The notes under the pieces were generated by a model. That model saw nothing but the letters and a program-made list of their open reading frames with translations. It was not told the origin of the DNA and searched no databases. Positions 52,331 through 61,945 of a stretch of 64,000 bases of DNA are shown here, piece after piece. Source of the DNA: Bryobacterales bacterium (lineage in GTDB: Bacteria > Acidobacteriota > Terriglobia > Bryobacterales > Bryobacteraceae). A program made the position numbers and the translations under genes. Location of the stretch: NCBI GenBank assembly GCA_003164035.1, contig PLRS01000035.1, positions 1-64,000 of the forward strand, read 5' to 3'. Each line of letters opens with the position of its first letter. The first letter of the stretch is position 1.

Positions 52331-53478
52331 TAGTGTGTCTCCTGAAAAACTCTCTGTGCGAATTCGGCCAGTGCGTGCCGCCACACTTTCCACTCGTGTA
52401 CGCCCGGCGACGGGTACCACGCGTAGCGGATCTGGTGCTGCTTCAAGTTATCGGCCAGGTCGAGCTGTCCGTAGTAGCGTGGATCCTCGGTGCCACAGCT
52501 CAGAAACAAAAGCTTCAGTCTGCGGTTAATGTCGTCGGGGTGGTCCAGGAAGCCCGGCAGGTACTGATCCAGGTGGAACTGGGTGTCGCTCACCAGTCCC
52601 GAGCTGAACTCTCCCACCCACGCGAACAGTTCCAGGTGTCTCAGCCCCATGGTGAAGGCTTGGCCCCCGCCCATGGATAGGCCGGTGATGGCGCGGCGCT
52701 CGCGGCCAGGCGCCACGCGGTAAGTCCGGTCGATCATGGGAATGATGTCAGTGAGCAGCTCCTGGGTGAGCAGTTCGATTCCCTCTGCAGAGCTTCCTCC
52801 GGCCCACGTACCGTCGGTATCGCCGTTGGGCATCACAATAAGCATGGGCACGGCTTTGTGTTGCGCGATCAGGTTATCCAGAATCACGCCCGCGCGCCCG
52901 GTGTCGCTCCAGTTCCCTTCGTTATCGCCGCTGCCGTGGCGCAGATAGAGAACCGGGAAGCGGCGGCGAGGCTCCGAGTCGTACTGCGGCGGCGTGTACA
53001 CGTAGAGCTTGCGCGCCCTTTTCAGCGGCGTGGAAAGATAAGTCCGAATCTGCAGCGCGCCGTGCGGCACCGCCTGCAGTTCGTCGAAGCGCGGCGGATT
53101 GCCTGGGACTTCGACCGTGCTGGCGTCCGGCGCGCGGCCGTTCTTCAGATTGGGATTTCCGGGATCGAGAATGCGCACCCCGTCCACCACGAAGTTGTAT
53201 TCGTAAATCTCCGGTTCCACCGGCCCCACGGTAGCGCTCCAAACCCCGGCGTCGTCCTTGGTCATGGTCTTCGACCCGCCGAACGACAAGTTCACCCGCC
53301 CTGCCTCGGGCGCCCTCAGGCGAAACACAATGGTCCGGTCCGGACGAACCTCCGGCGATACTACGCGGGGCACGGCGGAGGCGCCCCCGCTCGAATGATA
53401 AGTGTTCTTAGGCCGGCCCGCATCCTGCGCCACCAGCAAACAAGCGCAAACGGCCGCCGCCGCAATAAGCTGCTTCAT
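52330..53478 (-). CDS. Secreted esterase (E-set plus esterase domain), copy 1
   Basis: A 382-residue protein with a signal peptide (KQLIAAAAVCACLLVAQ). E-set domain (IVFRLRAPEAGRVNLSFGG, YEYNFVVDG), then hydrolase blocks LYLRHGSGDNEGNW, nucleophile Ser in GLSMGGGQAF and a His in GVHEWKVWR. It is about 40-50% like its neighbour by eye, so the pair is a tandem duplication. ATG 53478 is preferred over the longer frame, which crosses repeats. Likely acts on sugar esters of plant material; substrate not shown. Confidence 0.9.
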   Translation of the reverse strand: MKQLIAAAAVCACLLVAQDAGRPKNTYHSSGGASAVPRVVSPEVRPDRTIVFRLRAPEAGRVNLSFGGSKTMTKDDAGVWSATVGPVEPEIYEYNFVVDGVRILDPGNPNLKNGRAPDASTVEVPGNPPRFDELQAVPHGALQIRTYLSTPLKRARKLYVYTPPQYDSEPRRRFPVLYLRHGSGDNEGNWSDTGRAGVILDNLIAQHKAVPMLIVMPNGDTDGTWAGGSSAEGIELLTQELLTDIIPMIDRTYRVAPGRERRAITGLSMGGGQAFTMGLRHLELFAWVGEFSSGLVSDTQFHLDQYLPGFLDHPDDINRRLKLLFLSCGTEDPRYYGQLDLADNLKQHQIRYAWYPSPGVHEWKVWRHALAEFAQRVFQETH

Positions 53479-53513
53479 GGCAACTCCAAATGATACCGCC
53501 GCGCAACAACCCA

Positions 53514-53652
53514 AGGTGGGGCAGGTGGTTCCACCTGCCCTTCCACCGCGTTCCGCGCAGCGGATGCGGCAGTACAGCGACGTATTGGTGGGCCCGCTGG
53601 AATCAGGGCCGAATGTTCGAGTCCGAGCCGCGACCGTAAGGGAGCGGTTGCC
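53514..53652. repeat. Repeats R2 (short form) and R1
   Basis: GGCAGGTGG/CCACCTGCC lies at 53518-53540 and R1 at 53625-53650. They fill the divergent gap between the esterase and propeller genes. Confidence 0.7.
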
Positions 53653-53752
53653 GAATACGTCACCATAATTTCGAAAAAGCGTACTAAGTGGATTCCCCCT
53701 AACATGCAAACTTCGAGTAAGTTAAACTAAGGTCTGGCAAGCATAGCCCCAA

Positions 53753-55730
53753 ATGGAAATCTCCAGGTCCGGTCAGCTCTGTCTGTGCAGCCTGCTAAGC
53801 GCATACGGCCTCTGGGCGCAGCCCACGATTATCGAATATCCGATTCCCACCAGCGGATCGCGGCCTCAAGGGATCACAGCTGGGCCGGATGGGAACCTCT
53901 GGTTCGTCGAAACGGCGGCGAACAAAATCGGCAAGGTCACCACGGCCGGCACGATCACCGAATACCCGATTCCCACTGCTTCATCGGGAACGACGGCTAT
54001 TGCACAAGGACCCGACGGCAATCTCTGGTTCACCGAGGGCAGTGCGTCTCAGATCGGCAGGATTACCACTAGCGGCACGATCACCGAATACTCGGGAACA
54101 AACCTCTGGCAGCCCTACGGGATAACCTCCGGACCCGACGGTAACATGTGGTTTGCCTACGGCGCTGGCGTCGGCAAGATCACGCCGGGCGGTGCAGTCA
54201 CTTTATACCAGGCGCGCTTCACCTATTTTCCGGCGAACATTGTGGCCGGTCCCGATGGGAACCTCTGGTTTACGAATACCTACTCGAGCGGGTCCACTCC
54301 CGGCAATCTGGGAAAGATCACGACCGCGGGTACGATTACCGAGGTGCCGCTATCCGTGGGCTACAGTTCCAACGCCATCGCATCGGGGCCCGACGGCGAG
54401 CTCTGGTTCACTGGCGATGGGGGCGGACTTGGGTCCATCACCACGGCCGGCGCGGCGGCATACTACCTGTTCTCCGGAGGGTCAATCTATGGCATGGCCG
54501 CGGGCCCGGATGGCAATTTGTGGCTTGCACAATACAACGGAATCCCCGACTTCGGGCAGTACGCCCGCAACGCTGGCGGTTTCCGTGGCAGGCAACCTCT
54601 CGGTGGGGCCATATACTGGGACCATCTCGGTGAGGTTCGCGGACGGAGTGATCATCCCCGTCCAGGTCAGCGTGACCGTCGATACGGTTGCTGGTTCCGC
54701 CATTTCGGTCAGCCCATCCGCGTTGGCGTTCACGTATCCGCTTGGAGGCAGCGTTCCCGCGCCGCAGGCGCTGCAGCTTACCGGCTCCGGCGCCCAGACC
54801 GTGCCGTACGTGGCCAGGGCCGGCAGCCCGGCGAACTGGCTTTCGGTATCGCCGACTTCCGGCACCACGCCCGCGACACTTGAGGTCGCGGTTGCGACGG
54901 CGGGTCTTGCCGCCGGGACTTATAACGGCACTGTCGCTGTAAATGGCGGTGCCGACGTTATTCCCGTTACCCTCACGGTAGCCGCCGCGTCAACCGCACT
55001 GCCTACGATCACGGCCGTCGTGAACTCGGCCAGCTACGCCACTGGCGCGCTTTCGCCGGGTGAGCTGATTACGATTGGCGGTTCGAACCTGGGACCGGCC
55101 AATCCGGCGTATCTGACTCTCGATTCGAACGGGAACGTGGCGACTTCGATCGGCGGGGTGACGGTGTCAATCGGTGGGACGCTGGCGCCGCTGGTATATG
55201 CCAGCAGCAGCCAGATCAACGCCATTGTGCCGTACGAGGTAATTGGGCTCTCGACGGCGAACGTGATCGTGAATTACCTGGGAGTGCGGTCGAATGGGTA
55301 TGGGATGGAAACGGCGGCAGCGGCGCCGGGGATCTTCACTCAGAGCTCGTCGGGATCGGGACCGGGGACGATTCTGAACCAGGATTACACCGTGAACGGG
55401 CCGAATAATCCAGCGGCCAGGGGCAGCTCAATAACGATCTACATGACTGGCGAAGGGCAGACGAACCCGAATGGCGTGGATGGCAAGATGACCACGGCAA
55501 ACACCAGCGGCGCAGGCCCGGTGACGCCCGCGCCTCTATTGCAGGTTTCGGCGCTGATCGGCGGCGTGCCGGCGCTGGTCGAATTCGCGGGTGAAGCGCC
55601 GGGGGTTGTCTCCGGAGTTTTGCAAGTGAACGTACAGATCCCGGCGAACACCCCCACCGGCGACGTGCCGATCTCAGTCTCGGTCGGAACCAGCAGCAGC
55701 CAGCCGGGCGTGACGGTGTCGGTGCAGTAA
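53753..55730 (+). pseudogene. Frameshifted secreted beta-propeller (Vgb-like) fused to BACON and Solibacter C-terminal domains
   Basis: Two frames make one protein. From ATG 53753 a signal peptide leads to six propeller repeats of GPDGNLWF type (virginiamycin B lyase-like). Near 54545 this frame fails, and the +1 frame continues with SPTSGSTPATLAV, a BACON-type motif, a second BACON repeat (SPTSGTTPATLEV) and the Solibacter C-terminal domain (ITAVVNSASYATGALSPGEL, NAIVPYEV, GEGQTNPNG), ending at 55730. The first half of the first BACON repeat is missing at the junction, so a deletion with frame change is likely. An assembly error in this repetitive stretch cannot be excluded. If intact it would be a surface protein; lyase activity is not implied. 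Confidence 0.7.
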
Positions 55731-55802
55731 GGAACAGCCCGGCGTCCGGTTCGCGGCCGGCACCCGCCAGGGGCTATACTTCAATCCCAGGAGGCTCAAT
55801 TC

Positions 55803-57029
55803 GTGGAAGCTGCTCTCCAAACCTCGCCCGCCGCGGCGCCCGCGACCTCGCCCGTCCCGCAAGCTCCGCCGCGCAATATCGCCATTGACGCTTATCGCGG
55901 CCTGGTCATGCTGCTCATGATGGGCGAAGTGCTGCAGTTTTCGCGCGTGGCGCAGGCATTTCCCGGCAGCCGCTTCTGGAGCTTCCTGGCCTATCACCAG
56001 ACGCATGTCGATTGGGCCGGCTGCTCGTTGCACGATACCATTCAACCGGGCTTTTCGTTCCTGGTGGGCGTGGCGCTGCCTTACTCGATTGCCAGCCGGC
56101 TCGCCAAGGGCGGCACTTTCGGCCGCATGTTCGTTCACGCTCTCTGGCGGTCGCTGCTGCTGGTCGCGCTGGGGATTTTTCTCCGGTCGATGGACAGTCC
56201 GCAGACCAATTTCACTTTTGAAGATACGCTGACGCAGATCGGCCTCGGTTACGGATTCCTGTTTCTGCTGGCGTTTCGGCCGCCCAAATGGCAGGCGGTG
56301 GCGCTAACTGCGATCCTGGCGGGCTATTGGCTGGCATGGGCGCTCTATCCGGGGCCGGGCCCTGGTTTCGACTACCAGTCGGTCGGCGTTCCGGCCAACT
56401 GGGCGCATCACTACACGGGTTTTGCGGCGCACTGGAATAAGAACGCCAATTTCGGCCTCGCCTTCGACCAATGGTTCCTCAACCTGTTCCCGCGCGTCCG
56501 GCCGTTCGTATTCAATGGCGGCGGGTACCTCACCCTCAGCTTCATTCCCACGCTCGGCACCATGATTCTGGGCCTTTTCGCCGGCCAGTGGATGCGGGCC
56601 TCGGCGCCGCGCATCCCCATGCGCCGGCTGCTGGCGGCGGGCGCCATCGGAATCGCCGCCGGCCTCGTGTTGCACTTCACCGGCATCTGCCCGGTGGTAA
56701 AGCGCATCTGGACGCCAAGCTGGACTCTGTTCAGCGGCGGCCTTTGCTTCCTCTTCCTGGCCGCCTTCAGTTGGATTCTGGATGTCCGCGGCTACCGCAA
56801 ATGGGCCTTCCCGCTCGTCGTCATCGGCAGAAACTCCATCGCCGCCTACCTGATCGCCCACTTGTGCGAGCGCTTCCTCGTCGATTCCTTCCGCATCAAC
56901 CTGGGCCCGCACTTCTTCCAGGTCTTCGGCACGGGCCTGGAACCGCTGCTGCGCGGCATCGCCCTGCTGCTGGTCTACTGGCTGTTTCTGTTCTCGATGT
57001 ACCGGCGCAAGATCTTCCTGCGCGTGTGA
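55803..57029 (+). CDS. HGSNAT-like/DUF5009 membrane acyltransferase
   Basis: A 408-residue polytopic protein with about ten membrane spans. The family's start block (IAIDAYRGLVMLLMMGEVLQ), HDTIQPGFSFLVGVALPYSI (with His) and C-terminal GRNSIAAYLIAHL match heparan-alpha-glucosaminide N-acetyltransferase and DUF5009 proteins, which acetylate amino sugars across membranes. The start is GTG 55803 with AGGAGG 8 bases before it. It may serve in glycan recycling or modification; acceptor unknown. Confidence 0.85.
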   Translation: MEAALQTSPAAAPATSPVPQAPPRNIAIDAYRGLVMLLMMGEVLQFSRVAQAFPGSRFWSFLAYHQTHVDWAGCSLHDTIQPGFSFLVGVALPYSIASRLAKGGTFGRMFVHALWRSLLLVALGIFLRSMDSPQTNFTFEDTLTQIGLGYGFLFLLAFRPPKWQAVALTAILAGYWLAWALYPGPGPGFDYQSVGVPANWAHHYTGFAAHWNKNANFGLAFDQWFLNLFPRVRPFVFNGGGYLTLSFIPTLGTMILGLFAGQWMRASAPRIPMRRLLAAGAIGIAAGLVLHFTGICPVVKRIWTPSWTLFSGGLCFLFLAAFSWILDVRGYRKWAFPLVVIGRNSIAAYLIAHLCERFLVDSFRINLGPHFFQVFGTGLEPLLRGIALLLVYWLFLFSMYRRKIFLRV

Positions 57030-57058
57030 AACGCCAAGCTGACCGCTGAACCGCTCTC

Positions 57059-59965
57059 TCACCTCAGCCGCTTGTCGCAATCCGCCGCCAGGCGCTCGGT
57101 ATCGCTCAACTCCTTGGCGAACCGTTCGCCGCCCGGCAGGGCGATCAGGGGGCGATACTCCTCGACCGCGTGCGTGTAGGCCGCCCGGGCGCTCTTCCAA
57201 TCGTCACGGCTGGAGTTCTTGCGCGCCAGCACGGCGTAGATGTCGCCGAGCCAACGCTGGCTGCGCGGTTTGTACACGCGCACCGGCAAGGGGCCTTCGC
57301 CCAGTTTCATGGCCGCATCCACCTGGGCCGCGGCCCGCTGCATGTAGCCGATGGCGGCCCGGTCGCCGGATTCCGCCAGCAGGTCGGCCGTGTACTTGTC
57401 GGATTCGGCCAAGGCGCCGCGCGCGCCTTGGTTGCCCGGCTCGGCATCCACCAACTGCCGGGCTAGCTCCCGCGCGCGCCCATAAGCCGCCAGCGCGGCG
57501 CCGGAATCGCCGGCCTGCTGCAGACGCTCGCCCAGCCGCCGGTGGGCCCACGATAGCGTCAGCGTGTTTGCCCCATTGGCCAGGTCCCGGCGGTGCGTCT
57601 CTTCAGCAATCCCGACCGATCTGCGCAAGATCGCAATCGAGGCCGCGCGCTCACCCGCCGCGTTCATCGAAATCCCGTAGCGGAACAGCGCGCCGCTCAG
57701 TTCCCACCGCGCCTGCATGTCTTTGGGATCGGCTTCGGCCGCCGCCTCGGCCATCGCCACCTCTTTGCGGAAATACACGGCCTCCAGGCGGGGATCGTAG
57801 ACACTCGCCTTGAACCGATCGCTAATCAGGTCTCCCATCGAGGCATAGCCCTCCGCCAGGTGGTGGCGCAGCACCGAATCGTTGGGGTACCGCGCCCACA
57901 GCCGTTCCCACACGTCCAACGACTGCTGCAGCGCGTCCCGCGCGGCGGGCAGGTCGCCGCCCGAGCTCTGAAGGGATAGCCCCAGGACTTGGTAACTCAC
58001 CGCCAACTGGTCCAAAATCTCCCGGTCTCCGGGATGGCCGCGAGCCAGCTTCTCGAACAGCACCGTAGCTTGGCGCGCCCGGTCGACGGCTTGCCTCGGC
58101 AATCGGTCCATGGTCATGCCGGCGCTTTCCCGGTAGGCCCTCGCCAGCAGGGCCTCCATGGCCTGATCGCCCGGGTTGCGCGCCGCTAACGCTTCGCCCC
58201 GCGCGATCGCTTCCAGCAGCAGTTTGCTGGCCTCCGGCACGCGGTTGAGCCCCTCCAGGATCGCTGCCATGTGAATCTCCAACTCCAGCAGCCTCGGTGC
58301 CACCGCGTCGCCGCCGGGCCGGCCCTTTTCGAGCGATTGATAAATCTCCAGCGCGTGGCCGTAACTGGCCAGCGCGCCAGGCGAATCCCCCAGGTTGGGG
58401 TGCCCCGGCTGGCCCTGCACGTCGCCAATGCGCATGTAGGCGCTGGCCAGCGCTTCCCGTACGGCCGGATCGTTATCGCCGTCCCGCCCCAGTCTATCCA
58501 GAAAATCCAGCGTGGTTTTCACGATCTCGCGCCGCGCCTCGGTGGCCCCCGGAAGCTTTTCGAGCGTGTCGTGAATGTCGAACAGGGAATGGTTGGCCAG
58601 CTCCACCATCTGCCGCAGGCGGCGCTCGGCGCGCTGCCGCTGCCCGTCCGCCACGCGCGCTTCCCGCACCGCCACCCCCGCCCCCACCACCAGGCTCAGC
58701 GCCGCGGCTCCCGCCGCCAGCGCGCTCAATCGGTGGCGCCGCAGAAACTTTTCCGCGCGATAGGAGAACTTGTCCCCGCGGGCGCGCACCGCGCGGCCGG
58801 TCAGGTAGCGCCGAACGTCTTCGCTCAGATCGTCCGCCGAATGGTAGCGGCGCTCCGGCTCTTTGCGCATCGCCATCAGCACGATGTTGTCCAGCTCCGC
58901 TCCCACCCGCGAAGGCGGCTTGCGCAGCCACGCTGCCAGCCGCCGCCAGCCGCGCCCCCCCGCCGGTCCGCGCAGCCTGGCCGCCAGCGCGCTGGGACGC
59001 GGGGGATCGTCTTCGCAGATGGCCCGTTCCAGAGCCACCGGCGTGAGCGTATCGAGCGAATAGGGCCGCTGACCGGCCAGCAGTTCGTACAGCAGCACGC
59101 CCAACGAATAGACGTCTCCGGCCGTGGTCACCGGCGCGCCCAGGAGCTGTTCCGGGCTGGAATACTCCGGCGTACCCATGCGCGCCGCCGCCGCGGTCAG
59201 CGTCTGCGCTTCGCCTTCTCCCCCCGCCGACAGCACCTTGGCAATACCAAAATCCAGCAGCTTGGGGATGCCGTCCGCGCCCACCACGATGTTCCCCGGC
59301 TTCAGGTCGCGATGGATCACCAGTGCCCGGTGGGCATAACCCACCGCGTCGCAAACTTTGGCGAACAGCTCGCACCGCGGCTCAATCCCAAGGCCGTGTG
59401 CGTCGCAATAGTCGGTGATGCGCCGGCCCTCCACGTACTCCATCACGAAGTATGGCCGCCCGTCCGGAACGCTCCCCGCGTCCAGCAGCTTCGCGATGTA
59501 CGGGTGATCCAGCCGCGCCAGAATCCGGCGTTCGTGGCGGAAGCGGTCCACTACCGCTTCGACATCCATGCCGCGCTTCACCAGCTTGATCGCCACCTGC
59601 TTCTGGTAAGCCTGGTCGTCCCGCTCGGCCAGGCAGACCGTACCCATGCCGCCGCGGCCGATTTCCCGCAGAACGCGGTACGGCCCCACGCGAGATCCCG
59701 GCAGCAGGTCGCCCACCAGCACCGAGGCCGCGGCGTCTTCCACCAGCGTCGAGATCCACCGGCCATCGGGAGCGTCGTAGGCCAACAGGCTCTCCACTTC
59801 AGCCCGAAGCCCGGCATCGCTGCCGCATTCCCAACTCAGAAAGGTGTCGCGGTCGCCAGCCGGCAACTCGGTGGCGGCGAAAAAGATCTCCTCCGCCCGC
59901 TTACGCCTCGTTTCCGGGTCGGCTTCCGGGTCCATCCTGTCGCGCACCGCATCGTCGCTTGCCAA
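57059..59965 (-). CDS. Ser/Thr protein kinase with a TPR-like C-terminal tail
   Basis: A 968-residue protein. The kinase domain (about 95-390) is complete: IGRGGMGTV loop, Lys127 in VAIKL, His218-Arg-Asp220 in VIHRDLKPGN and Asp238-Phe-Gly. A membrane span lies near residue 415 (LAAGAAALSLVVGAGVAV), and the rest (about 450-960) is helical TPR-like repeats outside. The N-terminal 60 residues are helical and typical of the Acidobacteria kinases. TTG 59965 is chosen because GAGGAG lies 5 bases before it; ATG 59935 lies inside and has no spacing for a ribosome binding site. Targets unknown. Confidence 0.92.
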   Translation of the reverse strand: MASDDAVRDRMDPEADPETRRKRAEEIFFAATELPAGDRDTFLSWECGSDAGLRAEVESLLAYDAPDGRWISTLVEDAAASVLVGDLLPGSRVGPYRVLREIGRGGMGTVCLAERDDQAYQKQVAIKLVKRGMDVEAVVDRFRHERRILARLDHPYIAKLLDAGSVPDGRPYFVMEYVEGRRITDYCDAHGLGIEPRCELFAKVCDAVGYAHRALVIHRDLKPGNIVVGADGIPKLLDFGIAKVLSAGGEGEAQTLTAAAARMGTPEYSSPEQLLGAPVTTAGDVYSLGVLLYELLAGQRPYSLDTLTPVALERAICEDDPPRPSALAARLRGPAGGRGWRRLAAWLRKPPSRVGAELDNIVLMAMRKEPERRYHSADDLSEDVRRYLTGRAVRARGDKFSYRAEKFLRRHRLSALAAGAAALSLVVGAGVAVREARVADGQRQRAERRLRQMVELANHSLFDIHDTLEKLPGATEARREIVKTTLDFLDRLGRDGDNDPAVREALASAYMRIGDVQGQPGHPNLGDSPGALASYGHALEIYQSLEKGRPGGDAVAPRLLELEIHMAAILEGLNRVPEASKLLLEAIARGEALAARNPGDQAMEALLARAYRESAGMTMDRLPRQAVDRARQATVLFEKLARGHPGDREILDQLAVSYQVLGLSLQSSGGDLPAARDALQQSLDVWERLWARYPNDSVLRHHLAEGYASMGDLISDRFKASVYDPRLEAVYFRKEVAMAEAAAEADPKDMQARWELSGALFRYGISMNAAGERAASIAILRRSVGIAEETHRRDLANGANTLTLSWAHRRLGERLQQAGDSGAALAAYGRARELARQLVDAEPGNQGARGALAESDKYTADLLAESGDRAAIGYMQRAAAQVDAAMKLGEGPLPVRVYKPRSQRWLGDIYAVLARKNSSRDDWKSARAAYTHAVEEYRPLIALPGGERFAKELSDTERLAADCDKRLR

Positions 59966-60296
59966 ACGCTCTCCTCACTGCAATGTCCAGGGAGATCCCT
60001 GCTCTCGGTTCCTCACATCATACATGCGGAAACGGCTCGGCGGTTTGCCGCCGCGCGGCTGCAAGCCGGCGATCTTCGTCGCCGGTGTCTTTGGCGCGGA
60101 CTGTCAGTCCGCGGCGTCGGCCTTTCGAGCCGACGTTCTTGTCCTCCGTAGCGCCGGCGATCTTTGTCGCCGGTGTCTTTGCTCGCGGCTATGCTGCCCC
60201 GTGGAACACCGATGATGCTCGTTTAGGGCTGTTAACTGTGTCGAACCTCACATATAGTACGTATATAATCAGCAGCAACTACAGTTTGTCTATGCC
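59966..60296. repeat. Intergenic repeat cluster R6 with a related double hairpin
   Basis: R6 (CCGGCGATCTTCGTCGCCGG type) occurs at 60066-60092 and 60148-60181, with GCGGACTGTCAGTCCGC and GTCGGCCTTTCGAGCCGAC (60097-60135) between. A third R6 lies at 44980. The region has no gene and is the divergent gap between the kinase and the JAMM-TonB gene. Confidence 0.75.
60264..60269 (+). promoter_or_regulatory. Candidate -10 box for the JAMM-TonB gene
   Basis: TATAAT stands in a locally AT-rich stretch 28 bases before ATG 60297. The -35 position (TCGAAC at 60241) is a poor match. Confidence 0.4.
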
Positions 60297-61937
60297 ATGA
60301 CGATCCGAACTCCGTATAATTACTCCACGGCGGTGAACGTTATGGCCACTCCATCGAGGGCGCTTCAAACGTTACGGTGTTCGTTCCCTGGCTGCCCGGT
60401 CCCGGTCCGCATCCATTTTTCGCTGATTGAGACTTTGGAGGGAATCGTCCGTAAGGGCGGCGGAGGTGAACAGGGAATTCTGTACGGGCAACTGGACGGT
60501 ACCGGTACCGTCGTCGAAAGCACTTACGCCCTGGAAGCTTTTGTGATCGAAAAGATGCGCCAGGCGGTCGCGAAAGTGCACGGTCCCGTGGTGGGTTTCT
60601 ACCGGATTCGCGAGGGTAACTCACGCGAGCTCACGCCGGAAGAAACCAATCTCGCCATGGCGCTCTTTGCCAAACCCGGAGCGGTAATCCTGCTCGTGGA
60701 GCGTCGCGCTGAAGGTCCAAGGGCCAATGCCTTCTTTTTCGACCACGGAGCGTTTGTGAGCCTTCCCCGTGGGCGCCAGTTTCCTCTTGATGTCGGCATT
60801 CTGATCGAGCGTGAAGCGCAGCGTGCCAGATTCTCCGACGACGAGGCACTGGTTCCTGCCTCTCCCGTTCTTGTGCCGCTTCGGTCCGGCTCGAACTCTC
60901 CGCCCCCGGCGGCAAAGCCAAGACCCGCTTCACGGAGGAGGTGGTGGTCGGCGGCACACATCTCGGCGTTCTCGATCGCCATCTCCGCCGCGGTGGCGTA
61001 CTTCTCCGTGGCGCAGTACATAAACCGGCTGCATGACCAAACCGGCCATGCGGCAGTGGCCGGAAACCCGCCGCCTGGAGCCAAAACGTCGCTGCGGGCC
61101 GAGCGGCAAGGCGAGGACTTGAAGATCCTGTGGGACCTCAATTTACCGGCTGTCGCTAGCGCCACTTCAGGCATTTTGGACATCGACGACGGCGGCAAGA
61201 CTCGACAGATTCCCATCACCGCCGACCAGGTCCGGTTCGGCAGCCTCGTGTACTCGCCCGCGTCGGAACAAGTCTCCGTGCGGTTGACTACGTTTAAGGA
61301 TGGACAAAGAACTACCCAGGAGTCCGTCCTCGTGCTATTGAAATCGCCGCAGCCTCAGTCCGGTAGCGGCCGCCAGAACCCGAACATCCCTTTCGTGGTG
61401 AGAACGCAGCCCACCTCCGGGGAACCCGACTCCGCCGAATCCGACCCTCCCGGGCAACTGAAGGCGCCGACCCGTGCTTTTGTTCCGCCCGCCGTGAATC
61501 CCAAGGTAACGGGGCCTCCGGTTGAACTTGGGGACGCCCCAGCCGCCCGCGCGATTCCGGGACGCGCCGATCTGCCCGCGGCCCCGCTGGGGTTCGTGCC
61601 GCCACCACCGCCACCAATAGTTACGCCCCGCGCCACCGAGCCAGTCAAGCCCCAGCAAACCGACTATGTCGCACCGGTTCTTATTTCCCAGCAAGGCGCG
61701 CGCTCGCCGCCGGAACTGATGCTGCGTCGGCCCGTAACAGTCAGTGTTCGCGTCGACGTCAATGAAGCGGGTAAGGTAATCCGCGCCGAGCCCATCCCCG
61801 AAAAAGGCACCCACAGGCTGTTGCTGGATGCCGCCAGGGACGCAGCCTGGCACTGCCGCTTCCAGCCGGCCCGGCAGGGGAAATCGCCGGTCCCGAGCAC
61901 GATAACCCTGGTGTTTCACATCGGCCCGAAGGAGTAA
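60297..61937 (+). CDS. Membrane fusion of JAMM-like domain and TonB C-terminal domain
   Basis: A 546-residue protein. Residues about 40-180 resemble an MPN/JAMM domain (IETLEGIVRKGGGGEQGILYG opening, then VVGFYRIREG), but the zinc His-x-His pair is not there, so catalysis is doubtful. A membrane span lies at about 215-240 (ISAFSIAISAAVAYFSV). A Pro-rich stretch (about 350-460) leads to a TonB-like C-terminus: VTVSVRVDVNEAGKVI, LLLDAARDAAWHCRFQPA and ITLVFHI. The Pro-rich linker and C-terminus fit an energy-transducer type protein. The join of these parts is unusual. ATG 60342 is an alternative start. Confidence 0.6.
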   Translation: MTIRTPYNYSTAVNVMATPSRALQTLRCSFPGCPVPVRIHFSLIETLEGIVRKGGGGEQGILYGQLDGTGTVVESTYALEAFVIEKMRQAVAKVHGPVVGFYRIREGNSRELTPEETNLAMALFAKPGAVILLVERRAEGPRANAFFFDHGAFVSLPRGRQFPLDVGILIEREAQRARFSDDEALVPASPVLVPLRSGSNSPPPAAKPRPASRRRWWSAAHISAFSIAISAAVAYFSVAQYINRLHDQTGHAAVAGNPPPGAKTSLRAERQGEDLKILWDLNLPAVASATSGILDIDDGGKTRQIPITADQVRFGSLVYSPASEQVSVRLTTFKDGQRTTQESVLVLLKSPQPQSGSGRQNPNIPFVVRTQPTSGEPDSAESDPPGQLKAPTRAFVPPAVNPKVTGPPVELGDAPAARAIPGRADLPAAPLGFVPPPPPPIVTPRATEPVKPQQTDYVAPVLISQQGARSPPELMLRRPVTVSVRVDVNEAGKVIRAEPIPEKGTHRLLLDAARDAAWHCRFQPARQGKSPVPSTITLVFHIGPKE

Positions 61938-61945
61938 TCGCCCGC

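Noticed and set aside
58271-60151. Plus-strand open frame of 626 residues opposite the kinase
   Set aside because: The kinase motifs lie on the minus strand; the plus frame has none and ends in a repeat.
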